A stretch of 64,000 bases of DNA from Nitzschia sp. pyKryTriq1 (lineage: Eukaryota; Bacillariophyta; Bacillariophyceae; Bacillariales; Bacillariaceae). Of the stretch, positions 10,186-19,964 are shown piece by piece; within the stretch, counting starts at the first letter, position 1, and every line of letters begins with the position of its first letter. The DNA is taken from positions 75,469-139,468 of the forward strand of contig OY101131.1 in the NCBI GenBank assembly GCA_956465555.1, written 5' to 3'. The position numbers and the translations under genes were made by a program. The notes under the pieces were generated by a model. The model was given only the letters and a program-made list of their open reading frames with translations. It was not told where the DNA came from and did no database searches.

Positions 10186-11364
10186 CTAATCTCTTCGATA
10201 GTCTCCGCCACCACCATCACCGCCGCCACCACTGCCGCCACCGCCGCTGCCATTCCCACCTCGATCCAAAGGATGCAAGGCAAACAATGTCAATACACCC
10301 GTCAACAAGACGAGAATTCCCAATCCATGACTGATCCGACACACGGCAGGAATCTCTCGAAAGTGCTCCCACGGCCGAACATCCGGCCCTTGGTCTTGTG
10401 AAACGGGATAGGCACATCCAATAAAGCCTTCCTTTTCTTGAATCCCCAATAGAATCGTCAACAGTACGCCTTTATAGATCAATGGACCCAAAAAGTAATG
10501 GACTTGCATGACTTGAGCACGAACTGTAGGTGAAACAATAGTAGTTGTAGTAATATTCCCCAACCATGAGAAAAACCCAAAGGACGAAAATCCTCCACCA
10601 CCACTAGCAACCACAAAGGCAATGAATGCCGAGACGAGTTGACTGAAATACAAAAGGATTACCAAAATTCCGACCCAAGAATGGAAAGAATACATATTGG
10701 CGATATAGTACTTTGTGTTGCCGTTGTTGTTGTCTTTGTCTTTGTTGTTGTAGTTGTGATTGTGAGAATGAAAGACTGCTACCAGTCCAATAATCATACA
10801 AAACGCCGCCACGGACCAACAAATCCCATGCCACCATTTGGCCATGGACCGCGAGGACGACGACGACGACGACGACGACGGAACAACAACAAGAAGTATC
10901 CGAGGCCCTGCTGCTGCTGCTGCTGATGCTGACATGATTGCTGCTGGATATCGAAAGGCTAGACTTGCCACGGTCATAAAGACAAAGGCGATAATCATCA
11001 TCAAGGGATGCCAATTAAAGACCAGTTTGGCATCATCATCGCCTCGGCGGGCATGTACTAGTATTTGTAGGCCACCCAATTGATTAATCCAAATTCCTAC
11101 CATCACCAAGCAGGCTAGCGCAGCCAGAGGAGCGAACAGAAGCGACCACTGTTGGGCCTGTAGTACGCGGTGGCGCCAAATAATGAGTGATACGGACGCT
11201 GGACTTGAACTAGTATTGGGATTGTTGTTGTTGTGCTGCGCATCTTCCATCACTACTGGATCTGCCTCATCCTGAATTATTAAGGGCTGCACTCCTGCAT
11301 CTCCGTCTTCGAGAGGATAGCCGCCCGTACTGCTGCTGCTCATGAGAGGATCCATTTCGTACAT
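10186..11364 (-). CDS. Cytochrome b561-type transmembrane electron carrier
   Basis: A 392-residue membrane protein. Cytochrome b561 proteins bind two haems and pass electrons, usually from ascorbate, across a membrane. Four histidines sit at the expected places on successive helices: H119 (FNWHPLMM), H179 (WWHGICW), H228 (YSFHSWVG) and H289 (QVHYFLGP). The helices lie at about 73-103, 118-140, 178-200, 222-252, 283-305 and 332-358. The loops carry low-complexity inserts (poly-Ser near 163-172, Asn/Lys near 205-217), so spacing is wider than in animal CYB561. The tail is Gly-rich and probably cytosolic. I see no DOMON domain. The first ATG is used; no signal peptide is needed. Confidence 0.88.
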   Translation of the reverse strand: MYEMDPLMSSSSTGGYPLEDGDAGVQPLIIQDEADPVVMEDAQHNNNNPNTSSSPASVSLIIWRHRVLQAQQWSLLFAPLAALACLVMVGIWINQLGGLQILVHARRGDDDAKLVFNWHPLMMIIAFVFMTVASLAFRYPAAIMSASAAAAAGPRILLVVVPSSSSSSSSSRSMAKWWHGICWSVAAFCMIIGLVAVFHSHNHNYNNKDKDNNNGNTKYYIANMYSFHSWVGILVILLYFSQLVSAFIAFVVASGGGGFSSFGFFSWLGNITTTTIVSPTVRAQVMQVHYFLGPLIYKGVLLTILLGIQEKEGFIGCAYPVSQDQGPDVRPWEHFREIPAVCRISHGLGILVLLTGVLTLFALHPLDRGGNGSGGGGSGGGGDGGGGDYRRD

Positions 11365-11976
11365 GATGTTGTTTGCTCAGTCGTCTCTTTACGCTCTAGT
11401 AGTACGGTACGAAGTACTCGTCGTACTCTAGTAGTACAGTAGACAATACTACAACAAAGCTACGTATCATTCGAAGCGAAAGAAGGTGCTTTGCGGGTAT
11501 ATGATGATGTTCGGTCCTCTCTGGCGCAGCGAATGATGATGGTGATTCTTCATGGTGCATAGGGCAACCACAACATGGCGGGGGACTTTTTAATCAAAAT
11601 TCCATTAAATAAATGATTAAAAGGTCAAAAGTCCCTTTAAATATTTCATTAAAAGGCATGTCCGAAACGAGCTATTTCATTAAAAGCCTCGTCTCACTTC
11701 CTAAAGATCTCTGTCTTCTCGATGTCGTAGAAGTGACGTCATTTTGACTCATGGATTCGCCCATTAGGGGGCCCGAGATTACGGGGTGCGTGCGTTGGGA
11801 GGCTTCTTTTTGGTGCGCGCCAAAATAATTCGATCGCTCTTTGCGCATTGCGCGAAGAAGCACGTTCAGAAGCACTTTAAGCAACATTGTCCACACCAAC
11901 AAAACAACACAACACAACCCATTCAGCAATACTTGTACCGGTAGCACTACTTGTATCATCATTCTCTATTCTTATC
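11365..11976. promoter_or_regulatory. Divergent 5' region with repeated ATTAAAAG motifs
   Basis: Lies upstream of the cytochrome b561 gene (minus) and the small gene at 11977 (plus). Between about 11585 and 11690 the hexamer ATTAAA or TTTAAT recurs, including two direct copies of TTTCATTAAAAG (near 11646 and 11668). A GCGCGCCAAAAT element lies at about 11815-11826. No gene is seen. Confidence 0.4.
11815..11826 (-). promoter_or_regulatory. E2F/DP-like site
   Basis: GCGCGCCAAAAT is the reverse complement of the classical E2F element (TTTTGGCGCGC). It lies about 150 bases upstream of the ATG at 11977. A match to a known eukaryotic consensus; activity is not shown. Confidence 0.35.
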
Positions 11977-12549
11977 ATGAGTGAAAGAGGTGCTGATATC
12001 CATCAACGAGCCAGGCGTACCAGTGTTGAGATTCGAAATGCAGCACTTACTGCACGAACTCAGGATGGCGTTCAGCGATCAAGCATGGCCAATTTCCTTC
12101 GGACAGGGTCGACGAAGGTGGCGGCAGCAGCAAGTACAAGTACTACGAGCTCATCAGAAAAAGAGACCCAACCATTGGGATCTACAACTGCAGAGGAAGT
12201 AATCCCCGTGATTGGAGAAGGGCATTCTGTTGTGTTTGCAACATACGATGTTGATATCGACGATGTGGCAGCAGACTGTGGATTGGCACTTGACAAAGCA
12301 GACGATTGCTCTACCAATCCCAACGAAGTAGAAAATGATCATCCTATGAAACAGCTCTTGGAGGCTGTGGCTAATAGACTTGCCCAAGAAGTCAACAAGC
12401 AACGAACTGATAAGCAAGCCAAGGACGCATGGTTGCTGCGACTACTCCAGATGTCGGATTTTAGGCTGTTGGCTAGTATGGCCTCCCATCTTTGTGCCAA
12501 GCTAAATATTACAAAATCAAATCAAGCATACTACAAAGGCATAAAGTAA
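11977..12549 (+). CDS. Hypothetical 190-residue protein
   Basis: I chose the ATG at 11977 (context TTATCATGAGT) because the in-frame extension upstream reads through 5' leader-like sequence. The N-terminal third is basic (QRARRTSVEIRNAALTARTQ), the middle is Ser/Thr-rich then acidic (about 70-115), and the C-terminal third is amphipathic and helical with WLLRLLQMSDFRLLASMAS (about 150-168). No membrane segment or signal peptide. I do not recognise it. The helical C-terminus could be a protein-contact domain or part of a transposon-derived protein; I cannot decide. Confidence 0.55.
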   Translation: MSERGADIHQRARRTSVEIRNAALTARTQDGVQRSSMANFLRTGSTKVAAAASTSTTSSSEKETQPLGSTTAEEVIPVIGEGHSVVFATYDVDIDDVAADCGLALDKADDCSTNPNEVENDHPMKQLLEAVANRLAQEVNKQRTDKQAKDAWLLRLLQMSDFRLLASMASHLCAKLNITKSNQAYYKGIK

Positions 12550-12734
12550 CCCGGATGTACAGCGCCTCCCTCCTCGCTGCGCTCGTCGGTGGTCGGAGCA
12601 ATAAAATGACCCAACTCCCCCGCCATGAAATGGTTGCCGTGCATAGCATGATGCAAGAAGCAGCGAGAAGATAGAAGAAGATACCGGTATTTGCTTGATG
12701 TAAGGTGGTGTGGTATGGTATGGTGTCGCTTTCC

Positions 12735-12750
12735 TTTTTGCGCGGGAAAA
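12735..12750 (+). promoter_or_regulatory. E2F/DP-like site
   Basis: TTTTTGCGCGGGAAAA fits the E2F consensus (TTTSGCGCS, extended by GGGAAA). It lies 3' of the small gene and about 1 kb upstream of the homeodomain gene. Confidence 0.35.
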
Positions 12751-12824
12751 TCTTCCGAATGAGCGCGCGCCAGGTGCACAGTATTCTCGTAATGTACTTG
12801 TGTCTGAGTGTGCACTGACAGTTT

Positions 12825-12827
<3 letters not shown>

Positions 12828-12902
<75 letters not shown>
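12828..12902. repeat. (GACA)n microsatellite, about 18 units
   Basis: A near-perfect run of GACA units over about 75 bases. It has no spacers, so it is not a CRISPR array, and its length is likely to vary between strains. Confidence 0.97.
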
Positions 12903-13793
12903 AAGGCGAACGTACGTTTCTTTGCGTTTAGTATGGTTCGGTTTGCTCTGCTTGCTTGGCGTGGATGATTTATTAATGAGTACCACCATGTCTATGTTTA
13001 GAACCAACCTAAGTACGCATACGTAGTTATTGGAGTACATAACCGAAAATGAAAAGGTGATGGGCGTGCGCAGCGCTGCGCTTGCGTGATCGATGACGAC
13101 GACACTCGCCTCCTCCTTCCTCGCTTGTAACGGTAGAAGCATGATGACGACTGACGACGACGTTCGCATTGATATATTATAATATTCGTGTCACATGCGC
13201 GCCAGGCGGCTTTCGTTGCGGAGATGGGATTGGTGGAACGATTCATCGACCCACGTCATTCTAACAGGCTTATATAGAATCATTGTTCTTAAATGAAGAT
13301 AGCTTATATATCCTGATCTCAAGAACCTCAACAAAGACCACGTATGTGCATTGAGGGCCATTGTTGCGAATAAACAATCTTTGTATTTCACCCTCTTAGA
13401 TTACGTACAATTGCTACCACTGCGTGATTCCGGCTTTGGATAAGCCGGAAATACCATTCAGCCTAACCAAAATGGACCCATTTCATTGGTCTGCGCCTTC
13501 TTATGTCCCAGCTGGACTTCGCTCACGTCAGACGCATCAGCCATCATTTCATTTGTTCGTTCCCGCCGCGCTGCCCAAGATAGAGACAGAGTAACGGAGG
13601 TAGGAAGAAGTGATGGCCTGCATCATGATGTTCCTTCCTCTACCGTTTTGTACCATCATCCATCATGCATCTGTGCGCCTTGGGCTGGCTTTGTTGACAG
13701 ACACCAAATAATAATAAAGCAAAGCACAAGCTTCACAAACCCGAACGTACTGTATCTTTTCGATTGCTACTTCTACAGTGAGAATCTAACACC

Positions 13794-14963
13794 ATGCTGG
13801 CCAACAAGAACCAAAACAGCAGCAGCATAGCCGCACCGAGCACTGCTGCTTCCAGCATCAAGTCTTCATCCTCGCAGGGACGTGGGCGATCCAACAGTCT
13901 CGCGACCCATGTGGTGGAGTACCTGAAAGATTGGTTGATGAGCCACATGCACCATCCTTACCCGACCGATCAAGAAAAGGCCGAAATGGTCCTCAGGACG
14001 GGGATCGACGTCAAGCGTTTGAATAACTGGTTTGTGAACAACCGCATTCGCTACTGGAAGCCTCGCATGGAAGCGATTCAGCATCACCATCAGCATCACA
14101 AGGAGCCAACAGCATCGCACCACCAGTCCTTCTTTGTTGTACCTCCTCCAGCCACCGGCATGATGCTGGAAGGTCCCTACACAAGGCTCTTGTCCCCAGC
14201 GGCTGCGACACAAAGCGCGCAAGTAGCAGCATCAGCTCTCGATGTTCCTACTGCTACTGCCACTGCTACTGCATCGTCTACCGCCAACACCGCTCGAGTA
14301 CTTGTCAAGCCAACCACCAGCACGGTGACAAGTTCTTCTTCTTCTTCACCCAATACAACATCCTGCATCAGTATTGTGAGTATTCGTAGTGATGCCTCGG
14401 TGTCCGATGAAGGTGATTGGAGTGATGGTGGAAGCTCTTCCATCCGAAGCAGCAGCAAAGGGGAAGAAGACTACTCGATGCCGGCATCAGTGTTGGGATC
14501 CTCTTCCTTCAACTCTTCTTCCTCGTCGTCGTCGTCGTTGTTGTCAACGTCCACTTCTTCCTCTTCGTCCTCCTCTCGGCACAACCATCAGCACAATAGC
14601 AGCAGCAATGCCATGCTTGTGACACCTTCGCCCAAGAAGAACTATGTTGCTGTTTCAAGAAAACGATCACTTAAAGATGTATCATCATCAGCACCAGGAT
14701 CAGCAGCAGCAGCATCTTCTTTGTCACTATCCTCTACTCCCCGCACCAAGTTTAGCCGAAAGAATGAACTACTTTGGCGAGAGGCCTGCTGTGCTGTTGT
14801 TTCAACATCATCATCAACTGCTGCGTCTTCTTCTTCTTTTTCTTCAAGAACAATCAAGACCACCAGCACCGACGCTGAGGACATTGATGATTCTACGCTT
14901 CCCACTCTGGATGAGGCAGCTCTGCTCTTTGGCTTTGCTACTGTTGATAGCAGCAGCTGTTGA
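13794..14963 (+). CDS. TALE-class homeodomain (KN type) transcription factor
   Basis: A 389-residue DNA-binding protein, probably nuclear. The homeodomain is near the N-terminus (about residues 36-92): LKDWLMSHMHHPYPTDQEK matches TALE helix 1 with the three-residue loop extension (HPYP), and RLNNWFVNNRIRYWKP is the recognition helix, with Trp79, Phe80, Asn82 and Arg84 at the invariant WFxNxR positions. The usual TALE form is WFINARRR, so Asn83-Arg84-Ile85 is a variant. The rest (about 95-370) is Ser/Thr/Ala-rich and probably disordered, ending in a short acidic, helical stretch (DIDDSTLPTLDEAALLFGF) that could act as an activation segment. I see no KNOX, MEIS or BELL domain. Start at the first ATG after a leader stop. 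Confidence 0.92.
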   Translation: MLANKNQNSSSIAAPSTAASSIKSSSSQGRGRSNSLATHVVEYLKDWLMSHMHHPYPTDQEKAEMVLRTGIDVKRLNNWFVNNRIRYWKPRMEAIQHHHQHHKEPTASHHQSFFVVPPPATGMMLEGPYTRLLSPAAATQSAQVAASALDVPTATATATASSTANTARVLVKPTTSTVTSSSSSSPNTTSCISIVSIRSDASVSDEGDWSDGGSSSIRSSSKGEEDYSMPASVLGSSSFNSSSSSSSSLLSTSTSSSSSSSRHNHQHNSSSNAMLVTPSPKKNYVAVSRKRSLKDVSSSAPGSAAAASSLSLSSTPRTKFSRKNELLWREACCAVVSTSSSTAASSSSFSSRTIKTTSTDAEDIDDSTLPTLDEAALLFGFATVDSSSC

Positions 14964-16204
14964 TGATGCAGCAGCAGCAACAACAACAACAGTCAGAAAA
15001 GGACAACTACATCATTGCCACCAAGACGCAGCCTTATTGTTCCTGAAGACACGGCGAGCATCTACTAGAATCACGCTCCGAAGAATACGCAATGCCACTC
15101 TATTACCCCTACTCCCACAACTTTCACTACCTCAGACAGCAGCATGCTGTACCAGTCTATTGGACAGCTGGTACTCTCCTACTACTGCTGTAGTGGTAGT
15201 AGCAGCAGCACTCGTCTATTGTGATGTTGTATCCCATCGGCACGAAGCTGCTCATTTTCAATCCACGACGCACGAGCACGAGCACACACACACACACACA
15301 CACAAATATACTATAATGGAGACCCACTTCAAGGTGGTATCATAGTGATCTCCACCCGCTCGCGGACCGGCCAAAGAAGCGGCACCAACCACCACAAGTA
15401 CGTACTACATCATCATGCTGCATGATGATACAAAACTCACAACAAGAACAAACGACGCAGCAAAAGTGGACCAGCAGTACGTATAAAGGACGTGCTGCCT
15501 CCTGCATAAATACTCTATAATGGCTATAATCACTACTTTTATTATTGTATTGTATACTTCTTTTATTAGTCATACTTCTTTATCCGTCCGTCTCGTGGTT
15601 ACTCTCTCTCTCTCTCTCTCTCTCTGCACTCTAGTACCTACTCCAAACAGTAAACTAGCGGAATGCTGCCGGAAGTACAGTGAGAAGAAGTGGTGGCAGA
15701 CAAAGAAAATACCACAGAAGTAGCAGTACTAGAACTACTCCTCTCCGCACCTAGTAGTACCAGTAGGAGAGGAGTAGCAGCATGCTGCGACTAGCTACTA
15801 CTAGCTGCGAATGACTTCGAAAAGTATTAGTAAAGTCGTCTCCTAGTAATCTACTATCTACTGGCTGGCTCCTACCCTAGTAGTACTAGTACTCTACTCT
15901 AGTAGTAGGAGGAGTACTAGAGTAGTAGGAGACCTGGTGATGGAGCATGAACAACATTCCGCCATTTCCACTCTGTACCGCGGTACTCGAGCCCAACATT
16001 ATGTAGTAGGGTCCTACTACTCTACTCTAGCTCGTCTACTCTAGAGCTAGTCTAGTACTCTCTCTACTCTACCCTAGTAGTAGTAGACTGCTCTCTACTA
16101 GTAGTAGTAGAGTAGAGTAGTACACCCACTACCTTTAGTACGGAACGACACGAGGCGGCGGTACTACGAGGGTACCGGTAATACTACTACAAGTACCTTT
16201 GGTG

Positions 16205-16270
16205 CCCGCCCGCCCGCACGCACGCACGCCCGCACGCACGCACGCACGCACGCACGCACCCACGCACGCC
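16205..16270. repeat. (CACG/CCCG)n microsatellite
   Basis: Imperfect tetranucleotide run of CACG and CCCG units. A related shorter run occurs near 17355-17405. Confidence 0.85.
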
Positions 16271-16336
16271 GCACCCATGGTATATCCAAGGTCAGATTTA
16301 CGGTCATCCAAGTTCTAATTTTACTTAACTAAAATA

Positions 16337-16439
16337 TTGACTCAAGACACGAAAAGACATAATAGGATGACGTCCGTCATTCAGACGTCATCATTACCGT
16401 CCGTCATCCGCACCCCCCGTAACAACCAAAATTGACTCA
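16337..16439. promoter_or_regulatory. Cluster of bZIP-type binding motifs
   Basis: Within about 100 bases there are two TTGACTCA (AP-1/GCN4-like) elements at 16337 and 16432, a TGACGTCC at 16368 and a GACGTCAT at 16384 (CRE-like), plus two CCGTCAT(C) repeats. TGACGT-type elements mediate CO2/cAMP responses in diatoms. The nearest downstream gene is the DUF6824 gene about 1.6 kb away, so the target is not clear. Confidence 0.4.
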
Positions 16440-16640
16440 CTTGACCCACACACTCCATCGATTTGTGCCTTGGAAAATGGCTCTTACCCCCCCCCAAATG
16501 CACCGAAACTTTGAGTTTTTCGATCATCATGGTGCCATGGCAAAGTAACTGTCAGTTTTGTTGACGAAAGTGTTGTATTTGCGAAAAAGTGAGGAGCGAA
16601 GCGGCCCCCAAACGAGTTTGTTCGATTCCGAATCTCTGGT

Positions 16641-16975
16641 GGGGCAGCAGGGCGAAGGAGTAGTCGTCGGTCAAATAAAGAAGTAAATCGAGAGGCGAAG
16701 GAGTCGTAGGGTAGTGGGCAGCAGGGCGAAGGAGTAGTCGTCGGTCAAATAAAGAAGTAAATCGAGAGGCGAAGGAGTCGTAGGGTAGAGGGCAGCGGCA
16801 GGGCGAAGGAGTAGTCGTCGGTCAAATAAAAAAGTAAATCGTCGGTAGTCTAAAAAGACGGCGACGAGAGGCGAAGGAGTCGTAGGGTAGAGGGCAGCAG
16901 TAGGGCAGGAATCGTCGGTAGTCTAAAAAGACGACGACAAGAGGGCGAAAGAGTAGATTTGGGTGGGGCGAAGGA
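16641..16975. repeat. 74-base minisatellite, about four units
   Basis: Units start near 16641, 16715 and 16790, with a rearranged fourth after about 16850. Each reads GGGCAGCAGGGCGAAGGAGT, then AGTCGTCGGTCAAATAAA, then GAGGCGAAGGAGTCGTAGGG. The first two units are almost identical. The later ones carry an extra GTCGGTAGTCTAAAAAGACG block. Confidence 0.85.
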
Positions 16976-18071
16976 GTAATGGTCGTAGGCGGCGAGAAAG
17001 ATGATGCTTGTTGTGGTATTTTGCGACCGACACAACAAAAAATGGCGAGAAATCGCCATCGGCGAGAAAATACAATTAAATTGGACGGTCTGGTGCATGT
17101 GTTTACATAACACATCTGGAATATTTGGCGAACATTGAGAAATGAGTTGTTTTCATTGGGGCAGCTTGTATGCTTGAGGTGCGCGAGTGTTGTTGATAAA
17201 AATCAATTAAGGAGGGTCATTTTTGGCGTTCTGTGCGTTCCGTTTGGGTGACAGACGGACAGAATAACTTGGAAGAGCGATTTTTGAACTTGGATTAGCG
17301 TGAAAATGCGCGGTTGCGCGTGGTAAAGGCAAAAACTTGGATAAGCGTATGAAGCACGCACGCCCACACGCACGCCGGCCCGCCATACCGCACGCAAGCA
17401 CGCATGCATGCTCACCGTGACTACTAGTGACTAGACTACCGGTATTTAGTGAATAAAGGCACTGGTGAACGGTGACAGCGTTGGCGTCTGTCCGTCACAG
17501 GGAACTCGCCAAAGTTACATGTGGCGCAGCGACTTTTTCGTATGTACGGGTACCATAGAGTACTGGCGCGAATACGAGGTCGGATTTTCATGAATGAGCT
17601 TTTTCGCATAAGGAGGGATGGGGCGGGCTCGAATATTGCCCAGCATTCTCCCCAATCTTTCTCGGGTCTTTCTGCCCATAATGCAGAGCAAGAATTCAAA
17701 CTGCTTGCGTCATCGTTGTCGTCCGGGACATTCTTTGTTGATAACAATATGTGCCGACACGTATACTTTCATTTTAAGTAGGTCGATATTATGTTGTTGT
17801 GTTCCTTTCAATCCACAGCCTGCTGGGAGTTTTTCACGTTCTTCAAATACTGCCCCGCACATTCAAGGCGTCCCACAAAACAATGTTGTTATTATGCGGA
17901 ATGGAGCGAAGCGGCATCCGTTAGAGCCAAATAAAAAGTTCATCCCTTGTCGATTTTCCAAAACAATAAACGTCTTCGCTATTACTCCTTTTCTAATTGT
18001 ATAGACTTACAATCGTAACACGTAAAGAGGGGTAGTCCTTTCAAACTTGTATTGCTCGGAACGGATATTAG

Positions 18072-19964
18072 ATGCCACCACTGTCGGAAGAAGGAACAGT
18101 AGCTTGTCTTCAACAACAAGCATCCGTGAGCGCAAGACGGCAAACTGATCTGGTGTGGGCAATGAAGAAACGAGATTTGGAGATAGTGCCTGATCTAATA
18201 CCACACGAAAAGGACGTAACCTGTGGTAGAGGAAAGCATCGGTGGGGCTCTGCTGGAAACATGCGATACAAGAGAATCATCAACGAGAACATCGACGGCT
18301 ACGTCTCTGCTCCATCAAAATCCGACAAGTCAAAGATTGTGAGGGGCATTGTCGAGACTATCAGAAGTGACGGCTCAAGATTCATCAAACGAGACCGTCA
18401 AAACGGCCTATGGATCGAGCTGACCCAACTTGAAATCAGAACGAAAGTGGCGCATGCCCTTCGAGATGTGAGCAGAGCAGTAGCATTTTCCTTACCTCCA
18501 GATATAGTAGGGGCCAGTGCCAGCAGCAGGGACGGTGCCATAATGAACAACAAGGACCAGCAGCCCGAGGTGAATATCGGCTTGTTAGTACGACCTTCCT
18601 CGTTCGACGAAGGAGCCTTGAGCTCGGAAGAAGATGATGATGCCCTCAGTAAAATAATCGGAGCGATGTCGCATGACGAAGACGACGATGAACAAGAAGA
18701 AGAGTTTGACATTGAACCCGCGGCACTGCTAGTAGACCTAGGGAGAGCAGAAGGAGCAGGAAGAGGAGGACGAGCAGCCCCCCTCGTCCCGAACCCACCT
18801 GCTGCTGCCAGCTACCAACATCAGCACGACCAGCACCACCACCGGTCGCCTTTTCCGTTCTACGGCTTGCCGCCAACACAGCCTCGGTCAGGTACGAATA
18901 TGCCACCTGTTCTTGGGTTTTCTGGTTTCGTCGGACAGCAGCAAGAACAGCAGCAGCAGCCCTTGTTATCCTCGGATACTGATCACCACCTTGTAACAGC
19001 AGCGGCGTTTGATCCTTCCCTTTCCTATTTTCTTGGGATAGGTTCTTGTGGTACCAGTGTTGCTGACGAAGCAACCAGGAGAGGAAGCACAACTAACGCA
19101 GTACTACCATTAAACTACCACGGGCCTTCTTCTGGGGTTTCGTCAGCCGCGCCGGCGGAGTCCACCACCTCGTTCTCGTCCCCATGGCCGTCCTCGGTTC
19201 TCCTCCAAGGAGATAACAACTACAGTTTCATGCCAAGAACATCTAATAATAACATACTAATGCCGCCAGGTTTCATGTTTGCTACTGGTGATGCTTACGA
19301 TTCTCAACAAAGCCAGCCTCTTCTCATGGATCATCGGAACAAGCAAGAAGAACGAGATGAGCAGTTCCCAACAATACGAAGCGAGAAGGAAGAACAACAA
19401 GACCTTGTTGGTTATCAAAAGGGGGGCGGCCGGAATCAACAACACCATCCCCCCCTACCTTTTGACAATTATGACGATTCAGCAGTCTTTCCTCTCACAA
19501 CAACAATTTCTTCTAATGCTTCTGCGCCACTGCACCACTATCACAACACCACCGGTGGCGACTTTCGCTGGAGTCCTCTCCTCGCTTCGTCTTTTGTTGC
19601 GTCGGGCGCAAGTCCTCTCTTTTTGTCTTCTGTCCCACCACCACCACCACCAGCATTCTCGATGAATCCCCTCGTTCTTCGTACTAATCAGCAGGACTTG
19701 ATGCCTCATCGTCATGAGGATAATCCATCGACAGAGCAGTTGCGTTACGGCCAACAGCAGCAGCAGCACGCAAACCACCACCAGCACCCGCTACCTTCCG
19801 ACGTCGCGATACAAGCCCAGCACTTTCCTCATTTTTCGCCATCACATCTCCTCGTCGATGGCCAGCAGCATGACCCCGGGGAGGAGGAGGGGGCGAGGAA
19901 TAGTAATCGCAAACAAAAAAGAGAATGGAATAAGACGAGAGGAGGAGGGGAGGGTTATTCTTGA
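18072..19964 (+). CDS. DUF6824-domain protein
   Basis: A 630-residue protein. The N-terminal domain (about residues 45-138) shows the DUF6824 pattern known from large diatom families: DVTCGRGKHRWGSAGNMRY, then NENIDGYVSAPSKSDKSKIV, then DGSRFIKRD, then KVAHALRDV. The domain's function is not established to my knowledge. The rest is low in complexity: an acidic stretch (about 178-220), then Pro/Gln/His/Ser-rich sequence, and a basic C-terminus (NRKQKREWNKTRGGG) that may be a nuclear localisation signal. The overall layout (one compact domain plus a long disordered tail) is that of a regulator, but this is inference. The first ATG is used; no signal peptide. Confidence 0.88.
   Translation: MPPLSEEGTVACLQQQASVSARRQTDLVWAMKKRDLEIVPDLIPHEKDVTCGRGKHRWGSAGNMRYKRIINENIDGYVSAPSKSDKSKIVRGIVETIRSDGSRFIKRDRQNGLWIELTQLEIRTKVAHALRDVSRAVAFSLPPDIVGASASSRDGAIMNNKDQQPEVNIGLLVRPSSFDEGALSSEEDDDALSKIIGAMSHDEDDDEQEEEFDIEPAALLVDLGRAEGAGRGGRAAPLVPNPPAAASYQHQHDQHHHRSPFPFYGLPPTQPRSGTNMPPVLGFSGFVGQQQEQQQQPLLSSDTDHHLVTAAAFDPSLSYFLGIGSCGTSVADEATRRGSTTNAVLPLNYHGPSSGVSSAAPAESTTSFSSPWPSSVLLQGDNNYSFMPRTSNNNILMPPGFMFATGDAYDSQQSQPLLMDHRNKQEERDEQFPTIRSEKEEQQDLVGYQKGGGRNQQHHPPLPFDNYDDSAVFPLTTTISSNASAPLHHYHNTTGGDFRWSPLLASSFVASGASPLFLSSVPPPPPPAFSMNPLVLRTNQQDLMPHRHEDNPSTEQLRYGQQQQQHANHHQHPLPSDVAIQAQHFPHFSPSHLLVDGQQHDPGEEEGARNSNRKQKREWNKTRGGGEGYS

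Larger units (their letters stand above)
12550..13793. other. Intergenic gap with microsatellite
   Basis: Holds an E2F-like element at about 12735-12750, the tetranucleotide array at 12828-12902 and the 5' region of the homeodomain gene. Open frames across it are low in complexity or antisense to the array. I see no gene. Confidence 0.55.
14964..18071. other. Gene-free gap with several repeat types
   Basis: Contains a (CA)n run near 15288-15304, a (CT)n run at about 15602-15625, dense CTA/TAG runs (about 15720-16130), a CACG-type run (about 16205-16270), a bZIP-site cluster (16337-16439) and a 74-base minisatellite (16641-16975). ORFs of 60-130 codons are present but none has a recognisable protein or gene-like composition. 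Confidence 0.6.

Noticed and set aside
12828-12902. Possible CRISPR-like array
   Set aside because: Pure tetranucleotide repeat with no spacers; a microsatellite in a eukaryotic gap.
14644-15345. 233-codon frame overlapping the homeodomain gene
   Set aside because: It overlaps the gene in another frame through His/Leu-rich repeats and runs past its end without support.
17521-18004. Two overlapping frames (86 and 128 codons) upstream of the DUF6824 gene
   Set aside because: No domain, no gene-like composition and mutually overlapping.
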